Assembly (NCBI GenBank): GCA_905331475.1
Contig: CAJNYU010003429.1
Location: 53,976 to 117,975 of the forward strand
Direction: 5' to 3'
DNA: 64,000 nt
DNA from: Rotaria socialis
Taxonomy: Eukaryota; Rotifera; Eurotatoria; Philodinida; Philodinidae
Below are positions 46,472 to 59,797 of the stretch, piece by piece (the stretch's first letter is position 1; each line of letters opens with the position of its first letter). The notes beneath the pieces were generated by a model, which did not search any database, was not told where the DNA came from, and saw only the letters and a program-made list of their open reading frames with translations. The translations under genes were made by a program, and so were the position numbers.

Positions 46472-48448
46472 ATGAGTAGGGAACATCATTATCATGTAGT
46501 AGTAACTGCTATCAAGCAACAACAATATCCATGTCATAAAACTGTAAATATAAACTTCTATTATTTTTTAAATTATCTATAATGTCATTTTTCTTCCAGC
46601 AGAAAAAAGTTAGCAATACTGTACATGTTACTCAAGTCAAAGCGCCCGCATCAGAATCTATCAAAAAGAGTAGAAACAATGTAGCAACGGTGAAGCATAT
46701 TAATACATTTTTAGAAAACGGTGGCATTCTTTCAAATGAATCAAGCAGTAAAAATAAAGAGTCCTCGTTAGAATCAACGTCAAATGCACGTGAGACACTA
46801 TCACAAGACTCCAGTTTCCGAATCAAGAATAATTCAAATTTACAACAGCCGATGATTCATCCACTGATGGGCAAATCTCAAGTAATATGATTTTCTTCTA
46901 TATTAAGGTAGCGAGCAGTTGAGATTTGTATAGGATATCAAGAATATTCAACGACTTCCTTCAATTGAGACTGCTTCAAAGGTAAAATTGAATAGCTCAA
47001 TACTGAATTTCATCGATAATTTCTCAAAGATAATGCCATTAAATGATTATAATTTGATTGATACTGTTGCTCATTCGTCACAACCAGTGAACAATACTGA
47101 TCTTGCTCCTGTTTCAACTACAACTCCCAGTTCTAAACCATTTTTGTTCGAAACTGACAATTTTCAACAATTTCATAGTGCTCTCGACGTACCTACGAAA
47201 ACAACACGATGTCAACAACTATGTCCGAATCGATCGTTCGTTGTTTGTCTAATTTTACCCACGATTTTGATATTACTTTTTACTGTTGCCATCGTAGTAC
47301 CAGTCTTATGGCTTTTACCGAAAACAACGGTTACCGTTCAAACAAGTATATACTTAGTTTTCTCTTATTGATAAATTACAGTGGTTCCTTTCGCAAACAA
47401 AATTCTAAATTTTAGTATACTTTATAAAATAGTTTTAAGAGTAAATCATACTCGCAACGAAACTAACTAGCATAACTAAACAAATAGTTTATATCGAAAA
47501 ATAAATTACTTTATCATATGTTTAAGGTACAACAACAACAACAACAAGCTCCCAATCCTCGACCAGTAGTACTACGAGTACATGTATAGTCAACGAAAAT
47601 ATTACTAACATTAGCATTTGCTAGCTCAATCTGTTTTCTTTATACAGCATCTAGCAGCTCGAGTAGTTCCAGCACTAGTAGCACAACAAGTTCAACGAGC
47701 AGTAGCACAACAAGTGAGTCTAAAATGTTTTTCTAAACAAATCGCATAGGAAGAATTTTTATTCAAGCGACATCAAGCTCCACTACACAATCTACTACCA
47801 GTAAGTCACTTGCACATTCGACAAACCTTGTTTTAATATTTTTACCAAAATATTTAGCGTCTAGTGCAACAACTACTGCTGCTACTGTTAGTAAGTATTT
47901 TCAAATCAATAATATTTCCCTAGAATTTGAATTTAGCAATAACATCAAATGTATGCACGGCAAATTGGACTGGCATTAGCATGATAGCTAATTGTATCAA
48001 TTGCTCTACTCTTCTTTACTATTATAACTTTGTTACTAATTATACAGCGATTGGAAGTCCGTCTCGTATTGTATTTTCTCTTTTTCGATCAAACGGCTTT
48101 TTTGCACTTGACGATATTTCTGTACGGAGTAATACAGCACCCAGTGTGGAAATACTTGTTAATGGTGGTTTTGAATATGGTAATCTTACAGGATGGTCTT
48201 ATTGTAATCAAAATAGTGCATCCAACACTGGCGGAGTTAAAGCGAATTCTAGTAATTTTACTTATTCTGGCGTTCACTTCTATGCGAACTCTGGCTCCTA
48301 TTATTATATAGGTGGAGGTTTGCCAGTCGCCGATTATATGAGCCAAACATTTTCAACTATTACTGGTCAGCTTTATACTGTTAGTCTTTGGTTTTTTAAT
48401 TCAAACAATGTAACTTTGACCAGTGCTGATCTTTTTCTCGGAGTTTGA
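46472..48448 (+). CDS. Type II membrane protein with Ser/Thr stalk and lectin-like ectodomain
   Basis: Eight exons: 46472-46543, 46600-46881, 46934-47345, 47527-47577, 47648-47713, 47768-47800, 47858-47890 and 47937-48448, give 486 residues without a frame break. I cannot name the family. The cytoplasmic part (about 1-220) is polar. It is followed by CQQLCPNRS and a membrane segment (about 221-247). Next is a stalk of almost pure Ser/Thr (about 253-316), encoded by the end of exon 3 and exons 4-7 and likely heavily O-glycosylated. The C-terminal 170 residues have the pattern NGGFEYGNLTGWSYC, typical of beta-sandwich galactose- or carbohydrate-binding modules (NGDFE-x-G-x-x-x-GW), with an aromatic-rich core and several N-glycosylation sequons (NWT, NCS, NYT, NLT, NSS, NFT, NVT). 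All introns bounding the stalk exons are phase 1. A cell-surface glycoprotein role is inferred. Confidence 0.75.
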
Positions 48449-51265
48449 TAAGCATTAAAAAAATAATTTATTCAATCTTGATTACTTTCTTTTTTTCTGT
48501 AATGAACACTTCAATAAATTACAGTCGAATGCAGTAGAATTTCTAGCTTTCAACACTGTTTATCGAGCTATTTCTTGAAGATTACGAATCAAGAAAGTAG
48601 CTGAAACTGAAAAGATAAATCCTTTGTTGAGACTTCACTGGCAGGTAAAACCAAATATTGACTCAGCTGCAACAGCCTTCTCATATGAGAACACCAACAC
48701 CCTAGTTTAACCTATTATATTATCTTCATTTTCGATTCAAATTAATTTACTAAGTATAGACAACTCCTTATAGTTATCTGTATCGTTTTAGTTGTGTATG
48801 TGTACGGAAATGATTCCAACTTTATCTGTTCAATTTACTGTTCTGACACCTCTCATTCCCTATTATAGATCAGTTTCAAAATGGGAGAAGTGTCTGCTGT
48901 TCTCAAACATGAAAACTACGGATTACGATTATGCACCTATCAAAATATATTAAAACAATAAATATTTGGAGCAGCCTTCTAAGATATCCAACAAGACAGT
49001 GTTAACTGTAAATAAATTGTCATTGACATAAATTCCGTATTTTCTTCATGTAGCAATTTGATATATTTATAGAAGTTCTTTGATTCTTTTCAAGTTTCGA
49101 AATTCAACAGAATACAAAAGCTAAAATGTATTAATAAAATTAACATAAACAAATTTTCGTATTGTGCTCTTATGATTGGCTTATTAGCATGTTATTCAAA
49201 AATAAATTTCACAAAAGCATCAATTACAATAAAATTACAGCTGTATCAAAATAATCTCTATCGCCTACAGCGACTGATTGCAATTAATAAAGTTCTTTAT
49301 CACAGTTTCTTTCATTGATTTTAGTATTCTTTTATTTAAAAAGCATTCACATGTAGCTTGAACATCAAAATACCGTATAAGAATGCACAGCTATATTCAT
49401 GTTAATTACTACCATGCGCATATTTGACCAGCAGAGCACCACTTACTTTGATCATAGTTGCCTGTATGTCCGTCACCCCATATCTGCGTTGCATATAAGT
49501 CTTCCAAATTCATCTTTCAGCTTGGCCATCACAACCATATCTCATAGAATGATGAATTGCAATGGTTTCCGATATATATATATATATTTGTTTTTTGGTA
49601 CCCGGAACTGTCTGATTCATAAATGACACATGGAAGATTTCTTTTTCGAGTATTAAGAAACTGACACCGTTGTCCCTTCTCAATCATCGCACTCTTCAAT
49701 TTGTTACTATGCATAGAATGTTCCACAAGGGCTGAATATTACAATACCACTGAAATTAAGTAAAATCCTGAATGGAGTTACAGAAAACTGATACAAAGAA
49801 AATTAGAAGAAAAAAAATTAGCTGTTCTATCAAGTATCGTTAATAAAGAATGCGTGATTATCACGGCTTGAAAACATGATTTAACTAGAAATAAAGAATG
49901 TTGCTGATAAAAAGAGTTCACAATCTCATGATAATCACAATTGTTCGTTCGTATGGAACATTGTTGTTTCTCTTTCGTGTATGATTTCTCAGGAGACTAT
50001 ATTTTGAGCAAAAACATTAAAACAGTAAAGTATACCAATACATGATCATAATAGTTATCTCTGATTCATATGAGGAAATGTTTTTGTAATTCCGATACCC
50101 ATCCTAAAAAACTTATTGCATTGAACAAAAAATACATTCTTCTTCTATTTACTTGTGAATGTCTCAATAAATTAGTTTGTTGTTACTTCATTATTCAAGC
50201 GTCATAAGTTTTTATTTGTAAAATTGCAATCTTTCTAATACTGCTGCAGTCGACACAGTGTATAATGGCGAATATTGGATCGAATATGTCTTACTTTATT
50301 ATTATCAGCATTTTTTTTCACCCTATAATTATATCGATTCTAAAGAATCCATAGAACTGTAGGCCCATATACATCTGTAGTAAATAGAATGAAAATCAAA
50401 TAAAAGGATAAAGTAGTAAGGGTGTTGTGAAGAAAAAAAATACACCAAGGACACTCCTGGCAATACCACAAAGAACAGCACAGTCAGACTACTAGCATGA
50501 TGCTTATATCTTATCGAGTAATTTCGAATTTCATAGGACAGCATCAAAGAAGTTCTATTACGTTAACTTCATCCGCATCTACAACAACTAAAGTGAAGAG
50601 CAACAAGCTTGTTCAAAATCAACAAAAAAAGCCTTGACAATTCGAACAACATGACCTGTTGACAATCATAGAAATTGATTTTAGAAATTTTATCAAAGCA
50701 TGCATTCATTACATTTTGTGTAAGGCACTCTTGCTTAGGATAATAATATTCCGAATACTTTAAAGAAACACCGAATGTGCACAAAATAAAAGCATCTAAA
50801 AATGTTATTCAACCTTACTCGAAAACTAATGTACACGTTGGAGTAAATAATAAGCAATGGTATAGGATTATTTGAGCGAGATATATTCGTGAAATTGGAA
50901 GCATTGTTGATAATTAAAGCATAACTGCTTATTTTCCTTTTTTTTACCTGACAATTCTTGTTTTGGTGCCGACCTCATTCTTTTTCTTTTCTCTCTACTG
51001 TTTTCTTTTCTTTCTCTTTTCACTTGTCTGCAGCATTCGGAGCTATTTTTAATGACGAAGAGAAAAAAACAATTTTAACGCTTACCGTTACTCCTGAAAT
51101 TATTCTTCGCATTTTGTTTTTCTTGTTGACGGTACGTATGCCTATTAAAAACCTTATACACGTATGTATATAACTCGATTAAGTGAAAATACGCAGAAAG
51201 AACAATAGTATAACGTTTGCTAAGCTTGTTCTTACGATAACTTGATAAATCAAAAAAAACTAATA
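48449..51265. other. Intergenic region
   Basis: A (TA)n run lies at about 49573-49588. A possible exon at 51035-51129 is flanked by CTGCAG and GTACGT and encodes a moderately hydrophobic peptide, but I could not join it in phase to the TPR gene. Nothing else is supported. Confidence 0.35.
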
Positions 51266-53195
51266 ATGCTGAACAGTATCGAATCAATTGAAGACGATCG
51301 ATTAGCTGCCAAATGTTACGTTGAATTAGGCGATGTTACCAAAGAAAAAGGTGAATATGATGAAAGTCTTTGTTATCATCGAAGATCATTGGAAATATAT
51401 GAAAGAATTGCCGACACACTTTGTGTAGCTGACAGCCATTTAAATATCGCTGCAGTTTATAAAGCTAAAGGCGAACTGAAACATGCTATGTACGAATATG
51501 AAAAAGGATTGGCACTATATGAAGATGTTATGATCGATGATGCATCGAAAAACAGCGATAGTGGTATTGATGTTTCACTCAGCTCGTCATGTTTTTCCGA
51601 TCGACAACATACTCGAACTCTTAGCAAGTCCGATGATAATTTATCACAAACAACATTTATAGATTTTATAGACAAAGATATGCAACCATCATCAAATGAT
51701 GCCATGAGTACGTCGGTATCTGCTTCGGATTTGTTCTTTTTTCCGGTTAGAAAATGTCCTATCCCGTCAACGGCACATACCAATGATTCATTTGTATGTT
51801 CATCGGAAAGCGTGACACGTGAGCTAGTGAAAGTTCTTTCTTCGTCACACGCATCTGACATTGACTACATCAGTGAGGATGACACGTTATCTTCGCTTCG
51901 ATCATCAGATCATGTTTGTGAAACAACATTTGAAGAAAATCATGTTTTGAAAAGATTCGCGCTTCGTCAAACTTCAGTCGAGTCAATTAACCAAGATTTC
52001 TTAGTGTTAAATACAGAACCATCCAGACTCGAAAAAACAACAGAAGAAATCAATAACTATGATGTAAGTGATCAAGACATTTTTCTAATTGAGAACGATA
52101 AAACTGAGAACAAAATTGTATGTAAAGAAAAAAGAAATCCTTTTTTCTAAACTGCCGTAATTTATTAAGGTCGATAGAAACGAAATAGTCATTTGCAAAG
52201 TAATCGATCTGTTTTATTTTCTTTGTGACATTTGAGATCTTTTATGCTTCTTCTAGTTAGGAATAAAAGAAAACGAACGATAAAACTGAGCAAAATAGTA
52301 ATAAAAAAACAGAATCCCTACTGAATTTTTTCACTCAAGAGAATCTCGAGTGAGAAACACTAATTGTCAAATCTAAAGATGCAAATAGTTTGTATATTCT
52401 ATTACGGCTATGAAATATACATTATTTACATAGGCTCCGTTACGTGGAATTCGGGAAAAAATGTATTTAATGAAAATAGTAAATGTAGACTTCCATCTTA
52501 AGTTTGATTTTGAAGTATAATTAACCCATGTTTTATCGTCTATCACAATAGTAGTATATGAATTCAATAGACATACATTTCAATGGGAAAAAAAAGTCGT
52601 GAAATTACAACGCATTTTAGATTCTTCATTACTCAAGAGAGTTCCGATCGCTGATGAAAATTAATTCTCATATTTATGAAATATTCGTAACTAAATAACT
52701 TGATAGTTGTAATACCGATGCGCTGTAGCATACAATCTAATAGGCGTAGAAATATATTTCAATTCCATTTTCGTTTATTCAAATTATCACATTCGATGTT
52801 TTTACTTTTAGAAATCAACCGCTATTGAAAAACAGACAACGCCATGGTATTATCCTCTGAAGAAAAATCTTGTGATCATTATTCTTAGTATTCTTCTTGC
52901 TGTTATTCTTTTCTGGCCCCAACGTAATACTACCGTGAAAACAACGCTATCGTGCCCGCCGAATACATTTTCGGTGCATAAAAATTCTCGTAGTTATCAC
53001 CGCGATGATTTAAATCAACAACTTCGAAAAATTCTACCTTTGCAAAAAGATCATCTTCAATCGCTTCCAAAAAGTAAACGACGAACAATCGAAGCATTTT
53101 TAACTAATTCAAAAAATCGAACTAAAATAACTGTGGAGAAATTTCAACAAATATTGGACATGTTGGACTTGAAAATACTTTTGATTCCAAGATGA
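51266..53195 (+). CDS. TPR protein with C-terminal membrane segment
   Basis: Two exons, 51266-52063 and 52812-53195 (phase 0, strong GTAAGT donor, TTACTTTTAG acceptor), give 393 residues. Two tetratricopeptide repeats near the start, AAKCYVELGDVTKEKGEYDE and ADSHLNIAAVYKAKGELKHA (about residues 11-85), resemble those of kinesin light chain / nephrocystin-type proteins. A Ser/Thr/Asp-rich region (about 90-265) follows. The second exon contributes a basic KK stretch, one membrane segment (LVIIILSILLAVILFW, about 286-302) and a basic, helical C-terminal tail of about 90 residues with two Pro-Pro / Leu-rich parts. Without splicing the first exon would simply stop at 52150, so the tail could be an alternative isoform. 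The start codon choice is provisional; upstream exons are possible. No named family is recognised. Confidence 0.6.
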
Positions 53196-54237
53196 ATAAA
53201 AATTTACCTTAAATACAAACAAAAAGAATCGTTTTTTTCTTTTTTTTGTCTGCGTGTCACGTTTGGTTTTTGATATATTCAAATAGCTATAGACTATATC
53301 AGTATCTAAGAAGAAAATGAATAGCATTCTTTATGTTATCCGACGCTTCTTACAATACTAGAAAAGAAAAACTTAGTTTAAATTGTCATTTTTCTATCAG
53401 TGACAAGCTTTGCTGATGATAAGAATTCTCAATAGACACTTACCAAAACAAAAGTTTGCAGGAAGGGAAATTTTATTTTTATTCACGTGACATTCCTTGT
53501 TTAGACTAGATTTTTCAAGGGAAGAAGAAGCTCGCTCCGAGCCATTCGAATGGCTGGGAATGCCGGAATGAGTTTTCTCTCGTGTAGATACTACTTCGAA
53601 ATACGATTCAAATGAATCTTTGATATTTATTGGAAATTTACAGTAGTGCGTGAAAGAATAATATGAAACCTCGAAAAAAGACTATTGATTTATATTTCTA
53701 GTAATGCCGACTAAATATCAAACAACACCATATTGACACAATCGTTTTACATAGTAGAGCGAAAAAATAGTTCCGTAGGAATCATTTGAAGTTCTATGTT
53801 TTTCTTATGTTCATTCAATATCCTACGCACTAAACGAATCAAACTTTTAAAATTATAAATCCTGTTTTATTATAGTAGTCAGTGTGGCACTATATGAACT
53901 TATTACAGATGTTCTATTTCAAATATTTTTGAAATAATACGAACATGAGAAAAGAAATACTTAGTCATCAAGTTGGTCTAGGCAGTGAAAACGAAAGTCA
54001 ATTTATCTGGGCAAGTTGGTCTCGAACTACTGGGAAGTAAAATATTTATTAAATAAAATTATTTTTTTTAAATACTTTTTTTTTATACAAAACAACAAAA
54101 AAAAGGGTCAGTAAGTACCCGCATTCCTGGTCAATATGTCGATGAAAAATTGATAACGCCATTTGCCAACGAGTAGTGGACAATAAATATATTTTTTGTG
54201 TTTTTTTTTCTTTGACTTGTACCATTGAAATAATCAA
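53196..54237. other. Intergenic between convergent genes
   Basis: No gene is evident. It includes the 3' flanks of the TPR and SLC6 genes and T-rich runs. Confidence 0.45.
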
Positions 54238-57200
54238 TTACAAAATTTGAATTTTATCTTGTTCGAGTTGTTCGCCATTCGATAACCCATGCAAGTGTTC
54301 ATGATATGATTCTTCAGGTTGGATAGATCGTCGAAGACGCTAAAATTAGAAAAATTGAATTTTTCCTAATTTTAAGCGAAACTATTTTAGTTACCTCATC
54401 GAAATTTCGACCGGGTGTTATGATTAGTTTATAAACAGCATAGGCTGGAATGCATAATATAGGTACGAATACAATCAGATAAGACCATATTTGAACATTA
54501 GTTGGCAAATTTCGTAAATTAACTCGTTTGATTTCAATGTTGCCAGCGAGTAAATTACTCATGGAAATATAAAATATCATCTATGATAATATTTTAACAA
54601 AATAAATCAAATGATTAACATGGATAGATTTTTCAACACATTTTGTAATGCCACTTAGGACCACGAAGAAAATTCGTTGTCGAATTTCTCATGAAAGTTA
54701 TAACTATTTTTATTTTTCTTATTCTGACTCATAGTAGTGGCGTCAGTTGGCCATCTGCATTATTTATATACACGACCCTATACCATATTCTGACTTCGTG
54801 ATTGTTCAGACCAATTTTTACGCAAATTTCAAATTAACATTGAAAATAAATTTTACTAGTAGAACGAAAATCCTGAAACCAGCATTTACCGATGTATTGC
54901 TTCTATTGCCTTTTCAATATTGTTCGCTACAAAAAGTTTTACTTACGAGTAAAAATATTGGACTAATAAGATACCATATTGCTCGCCAAAATAATGATGG
55001 CCGTGAACCAATCATTGCTTCGATATCATCTGCCATTCGATTGACACCTAAAGAGAACTTTTCGTGAATATTTTGTTTTTCGTAACAAAAACCTTTTACC
55101 ATAAAACCACGAAACAGCAATACATTCGAGAAATACGACAAACAGAAGAGCAGGTGCAACGGCTATTTCATTCATTAAATTGACAATATAATCTCCACCA
55201 TAGGTACACGTTGGTAATGCACCTAAATAACATATGACAAGAACGCCCAATACAAATAATGATCGATGACGTCCAAATAGATTCGGAAATTCATCACATA
55301 GACCAGTAATAATTGATTCGAGACCACCGAACTAAATTCAATAGCATGATCGTTTGATTTAGTGGAGAGATTAAAATTCTTACTGTACTATCTATGCCTA
55401 AAGTAATCAGCATAAAAAAGAATAGTATTGACCATAATGTCGACCAATTCATTAAAGCAATTGTATGTGGATAAACAATAAACACAAGTTCAGAACCTAT
55501 TCTTTTCGATCATAATCTATTCGACATTGGAACAACTATTTTCTATTTACCTTTATCTTCAATGACTTGTTCAATTGTTTTACTTGATACACTAGCCATA
55601 TGGCCCAATGTTGAAAAGACCACGAAACCAGCTAGAACTGATGTTGCACAATTGATACTACTAGTTAGTAAAGCATCTCTAGAACAAAATAGCGTGATAA
55701 ACGATACTTAATAAAACGAATTTTTACCGATAACAATTGTTATGAAATTTATTATAAGAAGATAAAGCTAAAAGAACACCAAAACCTGGTCCAAGCGAAA
55801 AAAATATTTGTGTTGCTGCTGCATTCCAAATCTATCGATAATAGAAGAAAATCTACTTTATCATTCAACCAGACTAATTTAATCGTACGGAAAAACTTTT
55901 TAATAATTCCATTTTAGGTTCCAGATAATATTTAATGCCAATCAATGAACCCGATAGAGTTACACCACGAATTAATAATATGATTAGAACAATATATGGT
56001 GCAATAGCAGTAATCCATACTGCCTAATAAGTAAAAAATTATCAAGTAAGAAATACGATTATTATATTCATTATTATATAGATTACTTTTCCCGAACTTT
56101 TAATTCCTTTCCAAAGGGCAAAATAGACAACAATGAAGACAATGAATAAGTAGAAAGCAAGTTCCCATTTAATTTTTCCTAAATTATCAAATCCTTCGGC
56201 TTTATCTACTTCTTGAAGTCGTCGACTTGAAGAAAAAAAAATTGAAACAAACATAGAAAAACCGAAATCTATTAATATCTAGAAAAACACCATATTTACT
56301 AGAAATATTCTTCTGTTGAATAAACTGATCTTTTACAATGTGATGGTAATCTTTTTAATAATAATGTTGCATTCATCATCGCTTTGTTCATCATTTTTTT
56401 TGTTAAATTAGATAATTTTACTGGTGCTTGATATTGTACTACATCAGCTGCTACACAACATTCGGTATTCCATGAATGACCACAATGTTTCCACGGCAAT
56501 TCAGATCCGATACTTTTGAATGACATAACTAAATAAAAAACGGCCCATGATATTATTGTATTGTAAAACATTGCCATCATGAAATTAATTAATACCGTTG
56601 CCCAACCAACTCCTTTCACCAATGGACAAATCTACGAATGAAATAAAAATTATTCGATATCGAAAGAGATACATTAGCTACTGATGTCAAACATAGAGAT
56701 AGAATTCGCCTACGCAATATGCATTAGAAAAAACTTACATGTTTCCAAACAGTGAAAACGCCCGATCGATGATATTGACCAAGAGCGAGTTCCATACTAT
56801 TCGATTAAATAAAATTAGCATAAAATTTTTAGAATAAAATACATACTAGAATAATGGTAATCCGCCGAATATTAAAAGAATGAAATAGGGTATGAAAAAA
56901 GCTCCACCACCGTTCATATAAACAGCTGTTGGAAAACGCCAAACATTACCTTAATATAAATATATTTATGAATATTTAAAATGTCAAAAACAAAATCGAT
57001 CCTACCCAAATCAACTGCATAACCAATCACAGCAAGTAGAAATTCAATTTTATGGTCCCATGATTCTCTTTCAATTTTGGTATGTGGTGCAGTTGGTTTC
57101 CATGCGATAGGCACTTGACTATTTGGTTCCGCTTTTTCAATATCTGTTGGACTATGTATGCTTGTTTCCGTTCGATTATCATCACATTCAACTTTAAGAT

Positions 57201-57591
57201 TTGATGATGTCAATTGTATACGTTCGTCATTATTATTATTATGATTACTACGTTGATCATCTCCATTAATTGTTGTTTTACGTTTACCGATATTTTTCAA
57301 TTGTTGTAAATGAAAAGTAAGTTCTGCATTTGATGAACTATGTGACCGTACAGGTAATCTAATTTTTGATTTTGCTTTCGGTAGAGTTAACGGTGTTGAT
57401 TCAGCTAAATTTTGATAATTAAAACCACTGGGTGATTCTATCTTAATTTTTGGTATAGCTGTATCAGCAATGACTTCGATCGATGTCGAACGTTTTGACT
57501 CCGAATGTAGTGTTGCACTAGTATTTGGCGAAGAAGATTTTTTATGCATTATCAAAGGCATTGATGGACGTCCAGGTGCTGTTGAACTCAT
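54238..57591 (-). CDS. SLC6A: SLC6 neurotransmitter:sodium symporter, monoamine class
   Basis: Thirteen exons: 57591-57006, 56949-56847, 56796-56739, 56631-56300, 56225-56087, 56023-55889, 55831-55728, 55678-55551, 55496-55384, 55331-55100, 55047-54947, 54580-54395 and 54339-54238, give 772 residues in frame. SLC6 proteins couple Na+/Cl- to uptake of a transmitter at the plasma membrane. TM1 reads GYAVDLGNVWRFP: the Asp is the amine-binding residue of serotonin, dopamine and noradrenaline transporters (Gly in GABA and glycine carriers). Other hallmarks are [39 protein letters not shown] in the large outer loop, [37 protein letters not shown] and AVSWFYG. The cytoplasmic N-terminus is about 185 residues, over twice that of human SERT, and is Ser/Asn-rich with basic patches. 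The exact amine cannot be read from sequence; SERT-like is most likely. Confidence 0.92.
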
Positions 57592-58316
57592 TGAATAATG
57601 AGCTGAACGTTGACGGGTTTCGCAAGCAGGCCGCGCTGTGGCGACACTTGCGCCGATATTAACTGCCTGTATGGTTGCCGGACAATAAGAAAACTAATGA
57701 GAAATAGATGATCGTTCGTTTTATAAATGTTGATCAATAATACGTGTGCTTTCTTTTAGTAACTATTGAATATGAGAATCGACAGTAACAAAAACAAGAA
57801 TGACAAAAGATTATACTATTTTCTTGTCATTTAGAAAGAAGCCTTTCCAAAATAGGCGTAAACCAAGATCAGATATGTCTTCTTTTTTCCCTCGATCTTG
57901 TCTACTATTACTGACTTAAAAGAACTGATGGATTTCTTCTTCTTCTTCTTCATCTTCTTCTTTGTTTTAAATACATGCTCATAGTCGGATAATATGTTAT
58001 CCTGAATTAACATTTTGCTAGTCTGTCTGCTGCTATCTGTATCTCCTTTTGTTTCTCATTAATATTCTAGTTGTCACTGAAGCGAAGTGATTTGCTTTTC
58101 TGATTAGACAGTCAGCTTCAAAAGCATTGTCCTGTCTTCTTGATTTATAATGAGAAAACGGCTTCAAAAAAGTATATATATAGAAAAATTTGTGATTTGA
58201 TATCATCATATGTTTATCTCTGTTTCCTTATAAATTTGAATAAGAAAAAAAAAATAAAATGACACAATACAAAAATTATCTTTTGTTCTGTCTTTGACTT
58301 TTCCGTCTTCAATTAA
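57592..58316. other. Promoter side of the SLC6 gene
   Basis: It contains a TTC/TCT-rich tract at about 57926-57965. No gene is evident. The GC-richer patch at 57600-57680 directly before the ATG may be the core promoter or 5' untranslated region. Confidence 0.4.
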
Positions 58317-58710
58317 TCACTTTTTCTTCTTTGATTTTTTGCCGCCAGTCGCTTTGCTTGAACCTTTTCCGCCTTTGGCAGATTTTTTTGGTGCTTTTGG
58401 CTCAGTACCAGGTGCAAACACAACAACTTCAACACGTTTCCCTTGACATTTTGGCTACATAAAAAAAAAATACAGTGAAAATTTTCGAAAATAAATTGAA
58501 CTTTCAATCAAAATAAATTACTTGATTGCATTTACGGCATTGATCAGGCTCTTTCATTGTTCCATAGAAATCTCCATGAAGACACTCAGAACAATAACGT
58601 GTACCGCAAAATTTACACATGTACGTCTGTAAAATATAATACTGTCTTAATTAGAACAAAATCAATTATCTTCTTACGGATTCATAATTGAAACAACCCC
58701 ATCGACACAT
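58317..58710 (-). CDS. Small cysteine-rich zinc-binding protein with Lys-rich tail
   Basis: Three exons, 58710-58678, 58626-58522 and 58454-58317, all phase 0, give 91 residues. The first 60 residues hold two Cys in MCRWGC, then CKFCGTRYCSECLHGDFYG, CRKCNQ and PKCQGK: about nine cysteines in CxxC-type pairs that could hold two zinc ions in a RING/treble-clef-like fold. The last 30 residues are Lys/Gly/Ser-rich and end KKSKKK. I do not recognise a named family with confidence. The small size, split into three short exons with intact splice sites, and the absence of any frame break argue for a real gene. The ATG lies 33 bases before the first intron. Confidence 0.7.
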
Positions 58711-59797
58711 GGTTCAGAAACGATGACGATTCTTTTTTTTCCCCAATGATTTCAACAGTCACTCCCACCTGTCAGTTTTCTGTTGATAAAACAAAAAAAA
58801 AACTCCTACTATGCAACATGTTTCTTTCATTTTTTTTCTTTCGACATCGATATTGCTTGTCGACAATGAGAACACAGAACAAAAAGAAAGAAAATGAGCG
58901 GTGCAGACATTGATGAAGTTTTTAGTTGCGCTTCAAACATAAATTCACTAAAAGGAAATACTTTCATAACTATTCATAAATAATCTCAGTCCTTGAGAAT
59001 AAAACGTTTGATACGATTCAAGATACACTTCGCAGAATCAATTCATTGGTACTCCATCAAATATGTTACAATCAATTTCACAAGCTTTATTTTATTTGTT
59101 TTTCGTCTAAATTAAATAAACCTAAGTAGTTCATATGCCACAATCAATACAATATTCATATATGTTTTACATTATGCGTAGTCTTGGGGACCAGCGAACA
59201 TGTACTACATAGATGTGTGGAGGATAAGAGAGGAGATTTTCTTTCTCTCGGTGGGCTTCATATGTTTAGATAATTTTAAAACAAATGATTATAATTACAA
59301 TTAAAGTAAACATCAAATCCTATTTTTTTTTCCTTTTTAAGCAAATTAATCACTACAGAATTTTGAAACAAAAAAAATTAGTATTCAATAATGTAGATGT
59401 CGCTTCTGTTTTTTTTTTTCTATAAACCCCTTGCACAAGGAAGTCAACAATAAAGAGGTTATAGTGTTTTATATATGGAGAACATCTGATACAAGGTTGT
59501 TGTTTTTTTTCTTCTGTCAGTCGTGCTGTTTTGCTTTTTAAACTGATGAAGTAACATTTATTTTGTGTGTATATGTTTTCATCCGAGTTCGTCTATTTAA
59601 ACCTTTCGTAAATAAAAATAGGAATTACATTATAATAATAAATCTACGTATTTATTCTTATGCATTTTTTAGAGAATAAAATTTCTGTGTATCGTTTCAT
59701 TTGTTTATTCGATCAAACGATTAACGTATGAAAACAAAATTCTCTCATGAATATTCTAATAATTTCGTTTTCTAATTTTCTAAATAGAAATAAAGCG
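58711..59797. other. Intergenic between divergent genes
   Basis: T-rich with no recognisable gene. The start codon at 59798 follows an acceptor-like TAAATAG, so a 5' untranslated exon may lie here. Confidence 0.4.
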
